Source: Saprospirales bacterium (GTDB taxonomy: Bacteria; Bacteroidota; Bacteroidia; Chitinophagales; Saprospiraceae). Taken from it: a stretch of DNA of 64,000 nucleotides. The position numbers and the translations under genes were made by a program. The stretch spans positions 1 to 64,000 of the forward strand of contig PAAY01000035.1 of the NCBI GenBank assembly GCA_002698985.1, given 5' to 3'. Shown one piece after another: positions 27,414 through 35,326 of this stretch; the first letter of the stretch is position 1; every line of letters starts with the position of its first letter. The notes beneath the pieces were generated by a model that did not search any database, was not told the origin of the DNA, and saw nothing but the letters and a program-made list of their open reading frames with translations.

Positions 27414-28667
27414 ATGGCAAAGAAACAAAAGAAAGAGACACTTGAGGACCTCATTCCGGATGCTGAACTTCGTGATCGAATAGTAAAGCACTTGTATTCG
27501 AAAGAGCCCTTGTTGAAAGAAGGGAGTGTTTTTAGTGAGCTATTGCAAGCCATGGTAAACAAGATGCTTGAAGGCGAGGTTTCGGATTTTCTAGAAGAAG
27601 AACGCTCCTCAGGTCAAATGAACAAGCGCAATGGCTACACAGAGAAGCAGGTTCTATCTTCAGTGGGGCCGTTGTCGATTAGGACCCCTCGGGACCGCAA
27701 TGGGGACTTTGAGCCTGAGTTGATTGAAAAGCGTCAGCGAGAGTTATCCAGTGGTTTAGATGATCAAATACTTGCTTTATACGCTCAAGGTAACTCGGTG
27801 GAGGATGTCCGAAGGTTGCTAGCGAAGTTGTACGGCATATCGATTTCAGCGGGCAAGATATCCGCCATTACAGACAAAGTTCTGCCCGAGATACAAGCTT
27901 GGCGCAGCCGTAGCTTGCGTCGCCTTTATGCCGTGATTTATTTAGATGCTGTGTGTTTTAATGTTCGCAATGGAGGGAAATATTCTAGCCGGGCATTTTA
28001 CACGGTTTACGGGATTGATGCGGAGGGGCAGCGCGACTTGTTGGGGCTGTATATCAGTGAGAATGAGGGTGCTAGCCACTGGGGCTTGGTTTTGGAGGAC
28101 TTAAAAGAACGGGGCGTTGAAGATGTATTGATCTTCTGTACGGATGATTTAACCGGATTCAGCGAAGCCATTTCAGAGGTTTATCCGCTGTCAGTTATTC
28201 AGAAGTGTATCGTGCATAAAGTACGCAGTTCGACCCGCTTTGTGGACGACAAGGATGTCAAGTCATTACGCAAGGATTTACGCACGGTTTACACGGCACT
28301 TAATCGAGAAGCCGCCCAAACGGCAATGGAGGCCTTCAAGGTGAGCTGGGGAGGGAAATATGGGCGGTTGGTCGACAGCTGGGAGGCGGACTGGGAAGAG
28401 CTGATGGCATTTATGGATTATCCTAAGGAGTTACGCAGAATGATCTATACGACCAATCCTGTGGAAGCCTTGCACCGCATTATCCGTAAGCTCATAAAAG
28501 GCAAAGCTGCATGGGTATCAGATACAGCGCTCATCAAGCAAATCTACCTTAGCCTGATGTACAATGAGAAGTCCTGGAAAAGGTCAGCATTTGGATGGAA
28601 AGCCATCCAAAGAGAGCTGGTCGATATATATGGAGAACGATTTTCCAGGCACCTGATGGAGGCGTGA
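27414..28667 (+). CDS. IS256-family transposase
   Basis: This 417-residue transposase is of the Mutator-like/IS256 family. The DDE residues are D178 (YLDAVCFNVR), D245 (CTDDLTGF) and E351 (TTNPVEALHR), with the C/H signature CIVHKVR (265-271) in between. The N-terminal helix-turn-helix part contains YAQGNSVEDVRRLLAKLYG. Length is typical and there is no frameshift, so it should be active. It is followed by an 18-bp-stem hairpin still inside the element. Confidence 0.97.
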   Translation: MAKKQKKETLEDLIPDAELRDRIVKHLYSKEPLLKEGSVFSELLQAMVNKMLEGEVSDFLEEERSSGQMNKRNGYTEKQVLSSVGPLSIRTPRDRNGDFEPELIEKRQRELSSGLDDQILALYAQGNSVEDVRRLLAKLYGISISAGKISAITDKVLPEIQAWRSRSLRRLYAVIYLDAVCFNVRNGGKYSSRAFYTVYGIDAEGQRDLLGLYISENEGASHWGLVLEDLKERGVEDVLIFCTDDLTGFSEAISEVYPLSVIQKCIVHKVRSSTRFVDDKDVKSLRKDLRTVYTALNREAAQTAMEAFKVSWGGKYGRLVDSWEADWEELMAFMDYPKELRRMIYTTNPVEALHRIIRKLIKGKAAWVSDTALIKQIYLSLMYNEKSWKRSAFGWKAIQRELVDIYGERFSRHLMEA

Positions 28668-28720
28668 GCTCGCTTCGCTCCGCTTTCCGGCCTACGGCCT
28701 CCAAGCGGAGCGAAGCGAGC
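28668..28720. terminator. Long perfect hairpin after the transposase gene
   Basis: GCTCGCTTCGCTCCGCTT / AAGCGGAGCGAAGCGAGC is an 18-bp perfect stem with a 17-nt loop that contains an inner GGCC/GGCC pair. It begins at the base after the transposase stop. There is no T tract, so it may be a structural end of the IS transcript, or block outside transcription from entering the element. Confidence 0.6.
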
Positions 28721-28773
28721 GATGATTTTGAAATTAATTTTTTAACCTTAGACACACTTAATTGAACTATCCC

Positions 28774-28781
28774 AATAATTT
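28774..28781. repeat. Right 8-bp target-site duplication of the IS element
   Basis: AATAATTT, identical to 27365-27372. Confidence 0.85.
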
Positions 28782-28807
28782 TAAAAGTGCACTTGGTCAG
28801 TCATTTC

Positions 28808-28823
28808 TGTGACAATAGTCACC
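28808..28823. promoter_or_regulatory. CRP/FNR-family-like operator displaced by the IS
   Basis: TGTGA-CAATAG-TCACC matches the CRP consensus TGTGA-N6-TCACA at nine of ten positions, and the core GTGAC-AATA-GTCAC is a perfect palindrome. A second inverted repeat ATGAC-AAGCAC-GTCAT lies at 28842-28857. No gene start is nearer than the oxidoreductase operon, from which the IS now separates it by 1.4 kb. The rest of 28782-28994 holds no gene. Confidence 0.5.
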
Positions 28824-28994
28824 GCTCATTCATCCCTACTCATGACAAGCACGTCATTAACGACTGATTATAAACCAGTTAGCATCTTAAACCAACCACT
28901 AAAGAAGTGCTTGTCTTTACATGTAGTTTCGTTCTAATTTTACTTTCATAATGAGCTGTTAACGATAATGATTTTTCTCAGCCTTCTATAAAAT

Positions 28995-31259
28995 CTATTT
29001 TGAAAATAGTACAACCCCCACCCACACCGTCCTCGGCCGGGCCGGACCGTAGATGTAATTGCTATCCCGGTAGGGTCCGGTATCGAAATCCGACTGATAA
29101 GCATTGAAGAGGTTTTGCATGCCCATGGAAAGGTCCATTTTCAGCCCGGATTTGCTAAAGTCTATGCGTTTGTTCAGCCGTACATTCAGCTCGTGAAAAG
29201 GCTGGCTGTGAACAAGTTCATCGGCATACACCCCTGGGGCGCCTGCAAAATGCGGCACCCACATAGGGCCGGTGTACACCCCACTAAGGTTCAGGGTCCA
29301 GGGCCCCTCTGGGAAAAGGCTCAGGGTGTAATAGCCATAGTGGTCAGGGGTTCTGAGAAAGCTCCGGCTCCCGGGTATTTCTGACGACCAGAACACTTCC
29401 TCGTCGTATTTGCTTTGCTGAATGGTGAATCCGCCTTCCAACTGAAAATCACCGTCATAATTGAATCTCGTCTCCAGGGTCAATCCGCTTACTTCCAGTC
29501 CCTTGCCATTTTTGCGAAGCAAAAGCATATTGCCATTTGCATCCGTTCCCTGTTCTTCGAGGATGAAGGCATTTTCCAACCGGGTGTGAAAACCGGCAAG
29601 CGTGAAGCCCCAAATGCTGTGGGTGGAAGGCCGGTCGTAATCAACCGAGCCTGTCCAACTCGACGAGCTTTCATGTTGGAGTTCCGAATCAAAGGCCGTC
29701 AGCGCTACACCCCCACCTGCAAAAGCGATGTGCAGGTCGGTTTCGAATGCCTGAGGAGCTTTGAATCCCCGGGCATACCCCACCCTGACTTGAAGATTTT
29801 TGGCCGGCCTGTGCAATGCGCTGATCCGGGGTGTGATGACGGGTTTGTCCATCAGGTTGTGCCGGTTGAGGCGAAGCCCGGAGAGCAAGGTGAACTTTTT
29901 ATTGATCTGCCAGTCGCTTTGCACAAACAGCGCATTCAGGTGGGTGGTCTGGTCGATGAGGTAATCGTAGGCAGGTATCTCATCCCGGGTATCCTCCGAT
30001 TGGTGATCAAAGCCCAGGGTGAGTACTTGATTGCCGCCCAGCATTTCAAAGCGCTGATCCCATTGAATGCCAGCAGAAAGGACATAACTCCTGGTGTCTC
30101 CCCAGCCTTCGCTGTGGTCAATTCCGGTATAATGCTGACGCTTTGTGTGCTGCACGGCCAGCCAGCTGTTCAGGCTGCTTTTTCCTTCGGCAAACGTGAG
30201 GCGGTGGTCAACGCTACCCACCAGGATATTATGGGTTCGCTCTTCCGACTGATCGGCTTCGTGGGCAGGCAGGTCTTCTTTGTTGCCCCCGCGGCGGTAT
30301 TCGTAAATGCTCCAGCCGGTCAGTTTCAGCTCCTGGTTTTCTGAAGGCATGAGGTGCAGTTTTACCCCAAAGCTGTTGTTGCGCAGCGAAGGCAGTTCAG
30401 AAAAACCGTCGCCATTGGCGTCCCAGGACTGGCGCCCACGGTTGGCGGCAAAGAGGCTCAAAGCAGATTTTTTGTCTTCGGCAACGATGGCCGCCTGCGC
30501 ATCCAGCACCCGGTCAAACGCCTCACCATTGATCAGCGACAGTTTTTGCGAAGCCGACCATTCGTTTCTGGTGGGCATTCGGGTCAGTATGTTCACCGTT
30601 CCGGCAATGGCGTTGGCACCATACAACACCGAACCGCCACCCCGCACCACTTCCACCCGTTCAATTTGCGAAGCCGGAATCTGCTCCAGTCCGTACAAAC
30701 TCATCAGTGAAGAAAAAACCGGCCGGTTGTCAATGAGCAATTGGGTGTAGGCACCGCCCAGGCCATTCATGCGCAACTGGGTGTAGTTGCAGGTCTGGCA
30801 GTCGGTCTCCACCCGCAGGCCGGGCTGAAAGCAAAGGCCATCGGCCAGGGTGCCGGAGCCTGTGGCCTCCAGGGTTTCCCTGTTGAGCACATTCACCACC
30901 ACGGCGCTTTCCGTGCGTCGCTTGCCGGTGCGGGTACCCGTAACCACCACCGTGGAGGCATTGAATGGGCTTGGCTGGAGCTCAATTTCCAGCTTCGCCT
31001 TCAGCGGCACTTCCACCTGAACCTGTTCAGGCAGATACCCCAAACTGGTAATATAAAGCTGGTAGCTGCCAGGCTTCACATCCTTTATCATAAAATGGCC
31101 ATGCTCATCCGCAATGGCCTCCTGCCCCGTTTCTTCCAATACACAGTAAGCATAGGGTACAACCTCTCCCTGGCTGACAACAAGCCCCGTAATACTTCCG
31201 GTCTGGGCATTCGTATAGCAAATGAACAGTGCGAAAATCAATGTGAGTGGTGGACGCAT
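28995..31259 (-). CDS. TonB-dependent outer-membrane receptor
   Basis: This 754-residue receptor has a signal peptide (ending YTNAQ), then a carboxypeptidase-regulatory-like domain (about 20-95; ITGLVVSQGEVVPYAYCVLEE). The TonB box region and plug follow (VVVTGTRTGKR; IERVEVVRGGGSVLYGANAIAGTVNI), then a 22-strand barrel ending TVWVGVVLFSK. The plug carries DCQTCNYTQLRMNGL with C154/C157, a feature I recall in Bacteroidota receptors related to heme or metal uptake. The ligand is not known. A TTTAG-N6-CTAAA inverted repeat upstream (31310-31325) suggests metal control. Confidence 0.92.
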   Translation of the reverse strand: MRPPLTLIFALFICYTNAQTGSITGLVVSQGEVVPYAYCVLEETGQEAIADEHGHFMIKDVKPGSYQLYITSLGYLPEQVQVEVPLKAKLEIELQPSPFNASTVVVTGTRTGKRRTESAVVVNVLNRETLEATGSGTLADGLCFQPGLRVETDCQTCNYTQLRMNGLGGAYTQLLIDNRPVFSSLMSLYGLEQIPASQIERVEVVRGGGSVLYGANAIAGTVNILTRMPTRNEWSASQKLSLINGEAFDRVLDAQAAIVAEDKKSALSLFAANRGRQSWDANGDGFSELPSLRNNSFGVKLHLMPSENQELKLTGWSIYEYRRGGNKEDLPAHEADQSEERTHNILVGSVDHRLTFAEGKSSLNSWLAVQHTKRQHYTGIDHSEGWGDTRSYVLSAGIQWDQRFEMLGGNQVLTLGFDHQSEDTRDEIPAYDYLIDQTTHLNALFVQSDWQINKKFTLLSGLRLNRHNLMDKPVITPRISALHRPAKNLQVRVGYARGFKAPQAFETDLHIAFAGGGVALTAFDSELQHESSSSWTGSVDYDRPSTHSIWGFTLAGFHTRLENAFILEEQGTDANGNMLLLRKNGKGLEVSGLTLETRFNYDGDFQLEGGFTIQQSKYDEEVFWSSEIPGSRSFLRTPDHYGYYTLSLFPEGPWTLNLSGVYTGPMWVPHFAGAPGVYADELVHSQPFHELNVRLNKRIDFSKSGLKMDLSMGMQNLFNAYQSDFDTGPYRDSNYIYGPARPRTVWVGVVLFSK

Positions 31260-31262
31260 GGC

Positions 31263-31330
31263 CTAATTTAGTTTTTAGAAAAATACTATTCGCTTCACAA
31301 AAGTATATTTTTAGACAGACCTAAATTACT
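31263..31330 (-). promoter_or_regulatory. Candidate metal-regulator operator upstream of a TonB receptor
   Basis: The inverted repeat TTTAG-ACAGAC-CTAAA is at 31310-31325, with further half sites AATTTAG (31265-31271) and TTTTTAG. The word CTAAATTACT (31321-31330) occurs again upstream of the second TonB receptor at 35310-35319. DtxR/IdeR-type boxes share TTAGG/CCTAA half sites, but the regulator is unknown. Confidence 0.45.
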
Positions 31331-31407
31331 TTTTAAAAGAAATTCGCACTACGAGTCTTTACACACCATCTATGAGGTCCTTTAAAGGCAAGTAGGGAAC
31401 ATAGTTT

Positions 31408-31415
31408 TACCTTTG
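31408..31415 (+). promoter_or_regulatory. -7 promoter box for the MOSC gene
   Basis: TACCTTTG matches TAnnTTTG and lies 34 nt before the ATG at 31450. Confidence 0.45.
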
Positions 31416-31449
31416 TGCCTTTCTTTCAAATCACATCATACCCTTCAAA

Positions 31450-31917
31450 ATGGAAGAACTCCTCAACAGCTTACCCCAGATTGGCCGGGTGGAATACATC
31501 AGCATTCGCCCCGAACGTAAAGCCCCCGTTGAATACGTGCCCGAAGTGGAGGCCATGCCCGGCAAGGGACTCAAAGGCGACCATTACCAGGGAAAAAGCG
31601 GAAAGCGGGAAGTGACCCTCATCCAGTTTGAGCACCTGCAGGCCGTCGGCAAAATGCTCGGCCGGGCCGCCATCGAACCGGGCCTGACCCGCCGCAACAT
31701 CGTGGTATCCGGCATCAACCTGCTGGCCTTTGCGGATCGCCAATTCCGCATCGGTGAGGTGGTACTGGAAATGACCGGCCACTGCCACCCCTGTTCCAGA
31801 ATGGAAGAAAACCTGGGCCCCGGTGGCTACAACGCCATGCGCGGTCACGGCGGCATCACTGCCCGCATCGTCCAAGGCGGCACCATCCACGTCGGTGATG
31901 AGGTGAAGCTGGCGTGA
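31450..31917 (+). CDS. MOSC-domain protein
   Basis: This 155-residue stand-alone MOSC domain has IGRVEYISIRPERKAPV, the charged GLKGDHYQGK loop, VTLIQFEHL, LTRRNIVVSGINL and the Cys motif TGHCHPCSRM (C112/C115). The conserved Cys is thought to bind sulfur or pyranopterin-Mo. Such domains act as sulfur carriers or in detoxification of N-hydroxylated compounds (YiiM/mARC relatives). It could serve Mo-cofactor chemistry, but it is not in the oxidoreductase operon. Its last codons GCG TGA already belong to the following GTGACRRAC array. Confidence 0.92.
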   Translation: MEELLNSLPQIGRVEYISIRPERKAPVEYVPEVEAMPGKGLKGDHYQGKSGKREVTLIQFEHLQAVGKMLGRAAIEPGLTRRNIVVSGINLLAFADRQFRIGEVVLEMTGHCHPCSRMEENLGPGGYNAMRGHGGITARIVQGGTIHVGDEVKLA

Positions 31918-32025
31918 CGGGCGTGACAAACGTGACGGACGTGATGAACGTGATGAACGTGATGAACGTGACGGGCGTGACAAACGTGACGGACGTGACA
32001 ATCGTGATGAACGTGATGAACGTGG
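31912..32025. repeat. Nine-base repeat array GTGAYRRAC
   Basis: About twelve tandem 9-mers (GTGACGGGC, GTGACAAAC, GTGACGGAC, GTGATGAAC x3 and so on) begin inside the MOSC stop region. In the 7-mer form the same GTGAC word is found at 7854-7898 and in complement at 43619-43731. Confidence 0.88.
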
Positions 32026-32027
32026 TA

Positions 32028-32087
32028 TAACCCTCATAATCCATATAATCCCTATAATCCTCATAATCTTCATAATCCTCCTCATTG
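32028..32087. repeat. Nine-base repeat array ATAATCCNT
   Basis: Units ATAACCCTC, ATAATCCAT, ATAATCCCT, ATAATCCTC, ATAATCTTC, ATAATCCTC run up to the next gene. The ATAATCC word recurs as 10-mers at 37867 (complement), 50396 and 56318-56690. Confidence 0.8.
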
Positions 32088-33119
32088 GTAAGTACAATTG
32101 AAAAGTTGCGTCATTGGGAGTATTGGCCGATGTGGCTGGCCAATGCACCGGTGATCTTCATCTGGCTGTGGTTTGCGCTGCGTGCGAGGCACCTTTTCTT
32201 TTTTTCGGCTGCCAATCCGGCCATCGAGACGGGGGGAGTTTTGGGAGAATCCAAGATCAACATTCTGAAAAGGTTGCCGCAAGAGGTGGTGCCGAAGACC
32301 CTCTTCATAGAGGCAGGTAGCAGCCTCAGTGAGGTGCTGAGGGCCATGGATGCCACCGGATTGAACTGGCCAGTCATTGCCAAGCCCAACGTTGGCGAGC
32401 GAGGTTTTCTCGTCAAAAAATTGCGCAGCGAAGCAGAACTCAAAGCCTACCTGACCGCCGGCCCACCTGATTTTCTGTTGCAGACTTACATCGATGCGCC
32501 GGTGGAACTGGCCGTGATGCACCACCGGATGCCGGATACGGGGCATGGCCGGGTTACTTCCATCTGCGTCAAAGAGAACCTGACTGTAACCGGCGATGGC
32601 CAGAGCAGCGTCAGAGCCCTGATGATGCAAGATTTGCGCAGCCGCTTGCAACTGCAACGCTTCGAAAAGGAGCAACCGGCATTGCTGAAGCTGGTTCCTG
32701 AAAAAGGGCAGGTGCTGGAACTGGAACCCATCGGCAACCACTGCCGGGGCACTAAATTCCTGAATGGCAACCACCTCATCGATGACGAAATTCACAATGT
32801 CTTCAACAGGATCGCTTCGCAAATGGAAGGCATCCACTACGGTCGATTCGACCTGCGCTGCCAGTCAGTTGAAGCGCTGCGAAAAGGTGAATTCCTGGTG
32901 ATGGAATACAATGGCGTGGCTGCTGAACCGGCCCACATTTACGACCCAGAGATGCCCGTGCTGGAAAAATACCGCAGCATCTACCGGCATTGGGAAATCA
33001 TTTACCGCATTTACAAAGCACAAAGGGCCAGGGGTGTACGGCCCATGAATGTGTCAGAAGCCCTTGCTGCAGTCAGAAATTACCGGGCGTACATGGCCCG
33101 CTACAAATCCAAACAATGA
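32085..33119 (+). CDS. ATP-grasp-fold protein with N-terminal membrane segment
   Basis: This 344-residue protein has a single hydrophobic helix (about 17-34, WLANAPVIFIWLWFALRARHLF) followed by an ATP-grasp-like region. It shows WPVIAKPNVGERGFLVKK, FLLQTYIDAPVELAV, GRVTSICVKENLTVTGDG, IASQMEGIHYGRFDLRC and the Mg-site LVMEYNGVAAEPAHIYDP. The fold ligates a carboxylate to an amine or thiol, as in D-alanine ligase-type enzymes; the substrate is unknown. It overlaps the LysE gene by 4 bp (ATGA), so the two are translationally coupled. An alternative later start is possible because the N-terminus overlaps a repeat array. Confidence 0.82.
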   Translation: MVSTIEKLRHWEYWPMWLANAPVIFIWLWFALRARHLFFFSAANPAIETGGVLGESKINILKRLPQEVVPKTLFIEAGSSLSEVLRAMDATGLNWPVIAKPNVGERGFLVKKLRSEAELKAYLTAGPPDFLLQTYIDAPVELAVMHHRMPDTGHGRVTSICVKENLTVTGDGQSSVRALMMQDLRSRLQLQRFEKEQPALLKLVPEKGQVLELEPIGNHCRGTKFLNGNHLIDDEIHNVFNRIASQMEGIHYGRFDLRCQSVEALRKGEFLVMEYNGVAAEPAHIYDPEMPVLEKYRSIYRHWEIIYRIYKAQRARGVRPMNVSEALAAVRNYRAYMARYKSKQ

Positions 33120-33742
33120 ACGCAATCACGCTGGTACTAATCGCCTTCGGGCTCAGCTTCATCGGCAGCCTGCCTTTTGGCATCATCAACATGGCGGTGG
33201 CGCACACTGCCCTGCAAAAAGGTTTGAAAGCTGCGCTGATCGTTGCTGCCGGGGCCGCCTTTATCGAGTTCTTCCAGGTTTTCGTGGCACTGAAGTTCAC
33301 CTGGCTGTTTACCGACGGCGGCAGCATGGAACAGTACCTGCACATCATCGCCATGGCGGTATTCCTGGCCGCCGGCATCTATTTCTTTTTCTTCGCAAAA
33401 AGCAAAGCTGCCCCACCCGATCCGGGCAAGACATCCCGGGTTCACAACCTCTTTGGCCGGGGCATGTTCGTCAGCACACTCAACGTGATGGCAATACCTT
33501 ACTGGGTCTTTTACGGCGCCTGGCTCACCGCCGAAGGCGTTTTGGAACACGACAACACCTCCGTATTGTTATTCTCTTCAGGAACCGTGCTGGGCACCTT
33601 CACCCTCCTGCTCTGTTACGCCCTCCTCGGCGACCGCATCCTCAGCAAATACGAAAACGTAACCCGATGGGTCAACCGCTTCATCGGCCTGGTGCTGTTT
33701 GGCCTGGGGGTGTATCAGTTGGTGAAGGTGGTGGGTATGTGA
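33116..33742 (+). CDS. LysE-family exporter, 3' end duplicated downstream
   Basis: This 208-residue inner-membrane protein has about six hydrophobic helices and LysE/RhtB family features (SFIGSLPFGIINMAVAHTALQKG, AAGAAFIEFFQVFVALKF, NVMAIPYWVFYGAWL). It probably exports amino acids or related metabolites, perhaps a product of the coupled ATP-grasp enzyme (4-bp ATGA overlap). The last 79 bp, encoding the end VNRFIGLVLFGLGVYQLVKV, are repeated at 35050-35128 beyond the Fic gene. The terminal Met codon replaces Val of that copy. Confidence 0.88.
   Translation: MNAITLVLIAFGLSFIGSLPFGIINMAVAHTALQKGLKAALIVAAGAAFIEFFQVFVALKFTWLFTDGGSMEQYLHIIAMAVFLAAGIYFFFFAKSKAAPPDPGKTSRVHNLFGRGMFVSTLNVMAIPYWVFYGAWLTAEGVLEHDNTSVLLFSSGTVLGTFTLLLCYALLGDRILSKYENVTRWVNRFIGLVLFGLGVYQLVKVVGM
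33664..33742. repeat. Left copy of the lysE 3'-end direct repeat
   Basis: This 79-bp copy is 91% identical (72/79) to 35050-35128. Within the coding frame most differences are synonymous (GGC CTG vs GGG TTG; TTG vs CTG). It bounds the Fic insertion on the left. Confidence 0.9.
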
Positions 33743-33844
33743 GTAATAATTACACCAGACCTTACAACAAGGGTGAATAATTGCTATTTTCGACCTTGTT
33801 TGTCGAAAAGAGGCGTCTAACGCCCTCGTTAAGAATGGAACATT

Positions 33845-34927
33845 ATGCCATACAACCCACTCATTCCTTACAACGACTTACCTGACCTTCCTCCAACCGT
33901 GGAGATAGAAACAAAGGATATTCTGAAAAAAACTATCACTGCCAGCCGGGCCCTGTCTGAACTCAAAGGTGCCATTACACAATTACCCAATCAAACCCTT
34001 TTCATTGACACCATGCATTTACAAGAGGCTCAGGCTAGTTCTGCAATAGAGAATATCATAACTACACATGATGAATTGTTTAAGCAGTTTGCAGCCAGCA
34101 GGAAAATTGACAATCCTGCAGTGAAAGAGGTGCTTCACTACAAAGAAGCCTTGTGGTACGGTTTGGAAGCTATAAAAACGAGACCGTTGCTCACGACCAA
34201 CCTGTTCATCAAGCTTGTTCAAATCATTAAAGAAAACGCTGCAGGAATAAGGAATGCTCCCGGCACACAACTCAAGAATCCAGCCACGGGAAAAGTGGTT
34301 TATACGCCGCCTGAGGGTGAAGATACGATCAGAAAAAAATTGAAAAATCTCGAAGACTTCATACACGCCGAAGATGAGATAGATCCATTGATTAAAATGG
34401 CTCTCATCCATTACCAATTTGAAGCCATCCATCCTTTTTTTGATGGCAATGGCCGCACCGGGAGAATCATCCTTTTGCTGTATCTGAAACTAAGTGGGCT
34501 GTTGGATACGCCTGCTCTTTACCTGAGTCGTTACATCATCGACAACAAAAAGGATTATTACTTGAAGCTGAGAGCAGTGACAGAACAGAACGACTGGCAG
34601 GGGTGGATTTACTTCATGTTGGATATGATTGAAAATACAGCGAAAACAGACAGGGAACGAATAGAAAAGATAGTAGCGCTCATGAATCAAATGAGTGAGA
34701 AAATTCAAGAAAGACTGCCCAAAGTGTATTCCAAAGACCTGATTGAAGTATTGTTCCGCTTACCCTATACAAAAAGGCAGTTTTTGGAAAAAGCTGGTCT
34801 TGGCAATTTGAAAACCGTTGGTAACTACCTGAATTTATTGGAAGAAGCGGGATTCCTCAAAAGTGAAAAAGTTGGAAAGGAAAAACTCTACCTGAATTTT
34901 CAGTTGTTGGAATTGTTGAAGAACTGA
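33845..34927 (+). CDS. Fic-domain protein (class II, with C-terminal winged helix)
   Basis: This 360-residue protein carries the Fic signature H196-PFFDGNGRTG-R207, which transfers AMP (or another nucleotide part) to hydroxyl groups of target proteins. The inhibitory helix motif S65-x3-E69-N70 in the N-terminus marks a class II, self-inhibited Fic. Residues ~290-360 (RLPYTKRQFLEKAGLGNLKTVGNYLNLLEEAGFL) look like a winged helix. The gene is visibly AT-richer than its neighbours and lies inside a segment bounded by 79-bp direct repeats of the lysE 3' end, a sign of acquisition. Hairpins precede it near 33796-33827. Confidence 0.93.
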   Translation: MPYNPLIPYNDLPDLPPTVEIETKDILKKTITASRALSELKGAITQLPNQTLFIDTMHLQEAQASSAIENIITTHDELFKQFAASRKIDNPAVKEVLHYKEALWYGLEAIKTRPLLTTNLFIKLVQIIKENAAGIRNAPGTQLKNPATGKVVYTPPEGEDTIRKKLKNLEDFIHAEDEIDPLIKMALIHYQFEAIHPFFDGNGRTGRIILLLYLKLSGLLDTPALYLSRYIIDNKKDYYLKLRAVTEQNDWQGWIYFMLDMIENTAKTDRERIEKIVALMNQMSEKIQERLPKVYSKDLIEVLFRLPYTKRQFLEKAGLGNLKTVGNYLNLLEEAGFLKSEKVGKEKLYLNFQLLELLKN

Positions 34928-35049
34928 AAACCAGTTTACTTGATGTTCCAGGAGCATACAATCTCCCAGATGAATCTTGAAACTGCGTTCTCCTCCGCAT
35001 TTTCTCTTTGAGCTACGCTACTGGTGGTACAATCTCGCTGAAAATTTTA
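34928..35049. other. Short intergenic stretch after fic
   Basis: No gene, clear terminator or integrase remnant is visible. The segment joins the AT-rich Fic gene to the right lysE repeat. Confidence 0.4.
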
Positions 35050-35128
35050 CTGATGCGTCAACCGCTTCATCGGCCTGGTGCTGTTTGGGTTGGGGGTGTA
35101 TCAGCTGGTGAAGGTGGTGGGGGTGTGA
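35050..35128 (+). pseudogene. Orphan lysE 3' fragment (right copy of the direct repeat)
   Basis: It encodes, in frame to a TGA at 35126-35128, the last ~23 residues of a LysE protein (VNRFIGLVLFGLGVYQLVKV then VGV). The rest of the gene is absent upstream. It is 91% identical to 33664-33742. It is the scar of the event that placed the Fic gene here. Confidence 0.85.
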
Positions 35129-35198
35129 TCACTTCTTTCCCGCTGGCCCCGTCCCAAAATTTCTTCGGGAGGTCAGGTGCCAAACCTTCCCGTGCCCT

Positions 35199-35226
35199 AC
35201 CTAATTTTAGGTACCAATACCTAATG
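35199..35226 (+). promoter_or_regulatory. Palindromic candidate operator upstream of the FecA-like gene
   Basis: ACCTAA-TT-TTAGGT (35199-35212) is a perfect inverted repeat with a further half site TACCTAAT. TTAGGT/ACCTAA half sites are typical of DtxR/IdeR-type iron boxes. It lies about 115 bp before the start codon. Confidence 0.45.
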
Positions 35227-35281
35227 TTTAAGAGTTTCATTTTCCTCACATTTCGGTATTTCACCGGGGAGGGTCTGCGGC

Positions 35282-35317
35282 TACTTTTGCGGCGTAATTT
35301 TAATTTAATCTAAATTA
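35282..35317 (+). promoter_or_regulatory. FecA-like gene promoter with overlapping inverted repeat
   Basis: The -7 box TACTTTTG (35282-35289) has TTTC 19 nt upstream (35259-35262). A perfect inverted repeat TAATTTA-ATC-TAAATTA (35301-35317) covers the expected first transcribed bases. This is where a repressor such as Fur or a DtxR-type protein would act. The regulator is inferred. Confidence 0.5.
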
Positions 35318-35326
35318 CTCTCCATC

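Larger units (their letters stand above)
27373..28773 (+). mobile_element. Complete IS256-family insertion sequence, 1401 bp
   Basis: Imperfect terminal inverted repeats of about 24 bp bound the element: the left end begins GAGAGTGTTCATTAAAGTGT and the right end, in complement, GGGATAGTTCAATTAAGTGT, both followed by GTCT. They flank one intact transposase gene. Direct 8-bp duplications AATAATTT adjoin both ends, as expected for IS256-type insertion. Intact ends, intact gene and identical duplications point to a recent insertion. It lies upstream of the oxidoreductase operon. Confidence 0.93.

Noticed and set aside
28668-28720. Integron attachment-like site after the transposase
   Set aside because: It is a plain perfect hairpin inside the IS ends, without core sites or gene cassettes.
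31912-32025. Possible CRISPR or coding repeat
   Set aside because: The 9-bp tandem repeats have no spacers, and open frames across them have no protein likeness.
33743-35049. Integrase or transposase remnant that could explain the Fic cassette
   Set aside because: I searched both strands of the open frames by eye and found no recombinase motif.
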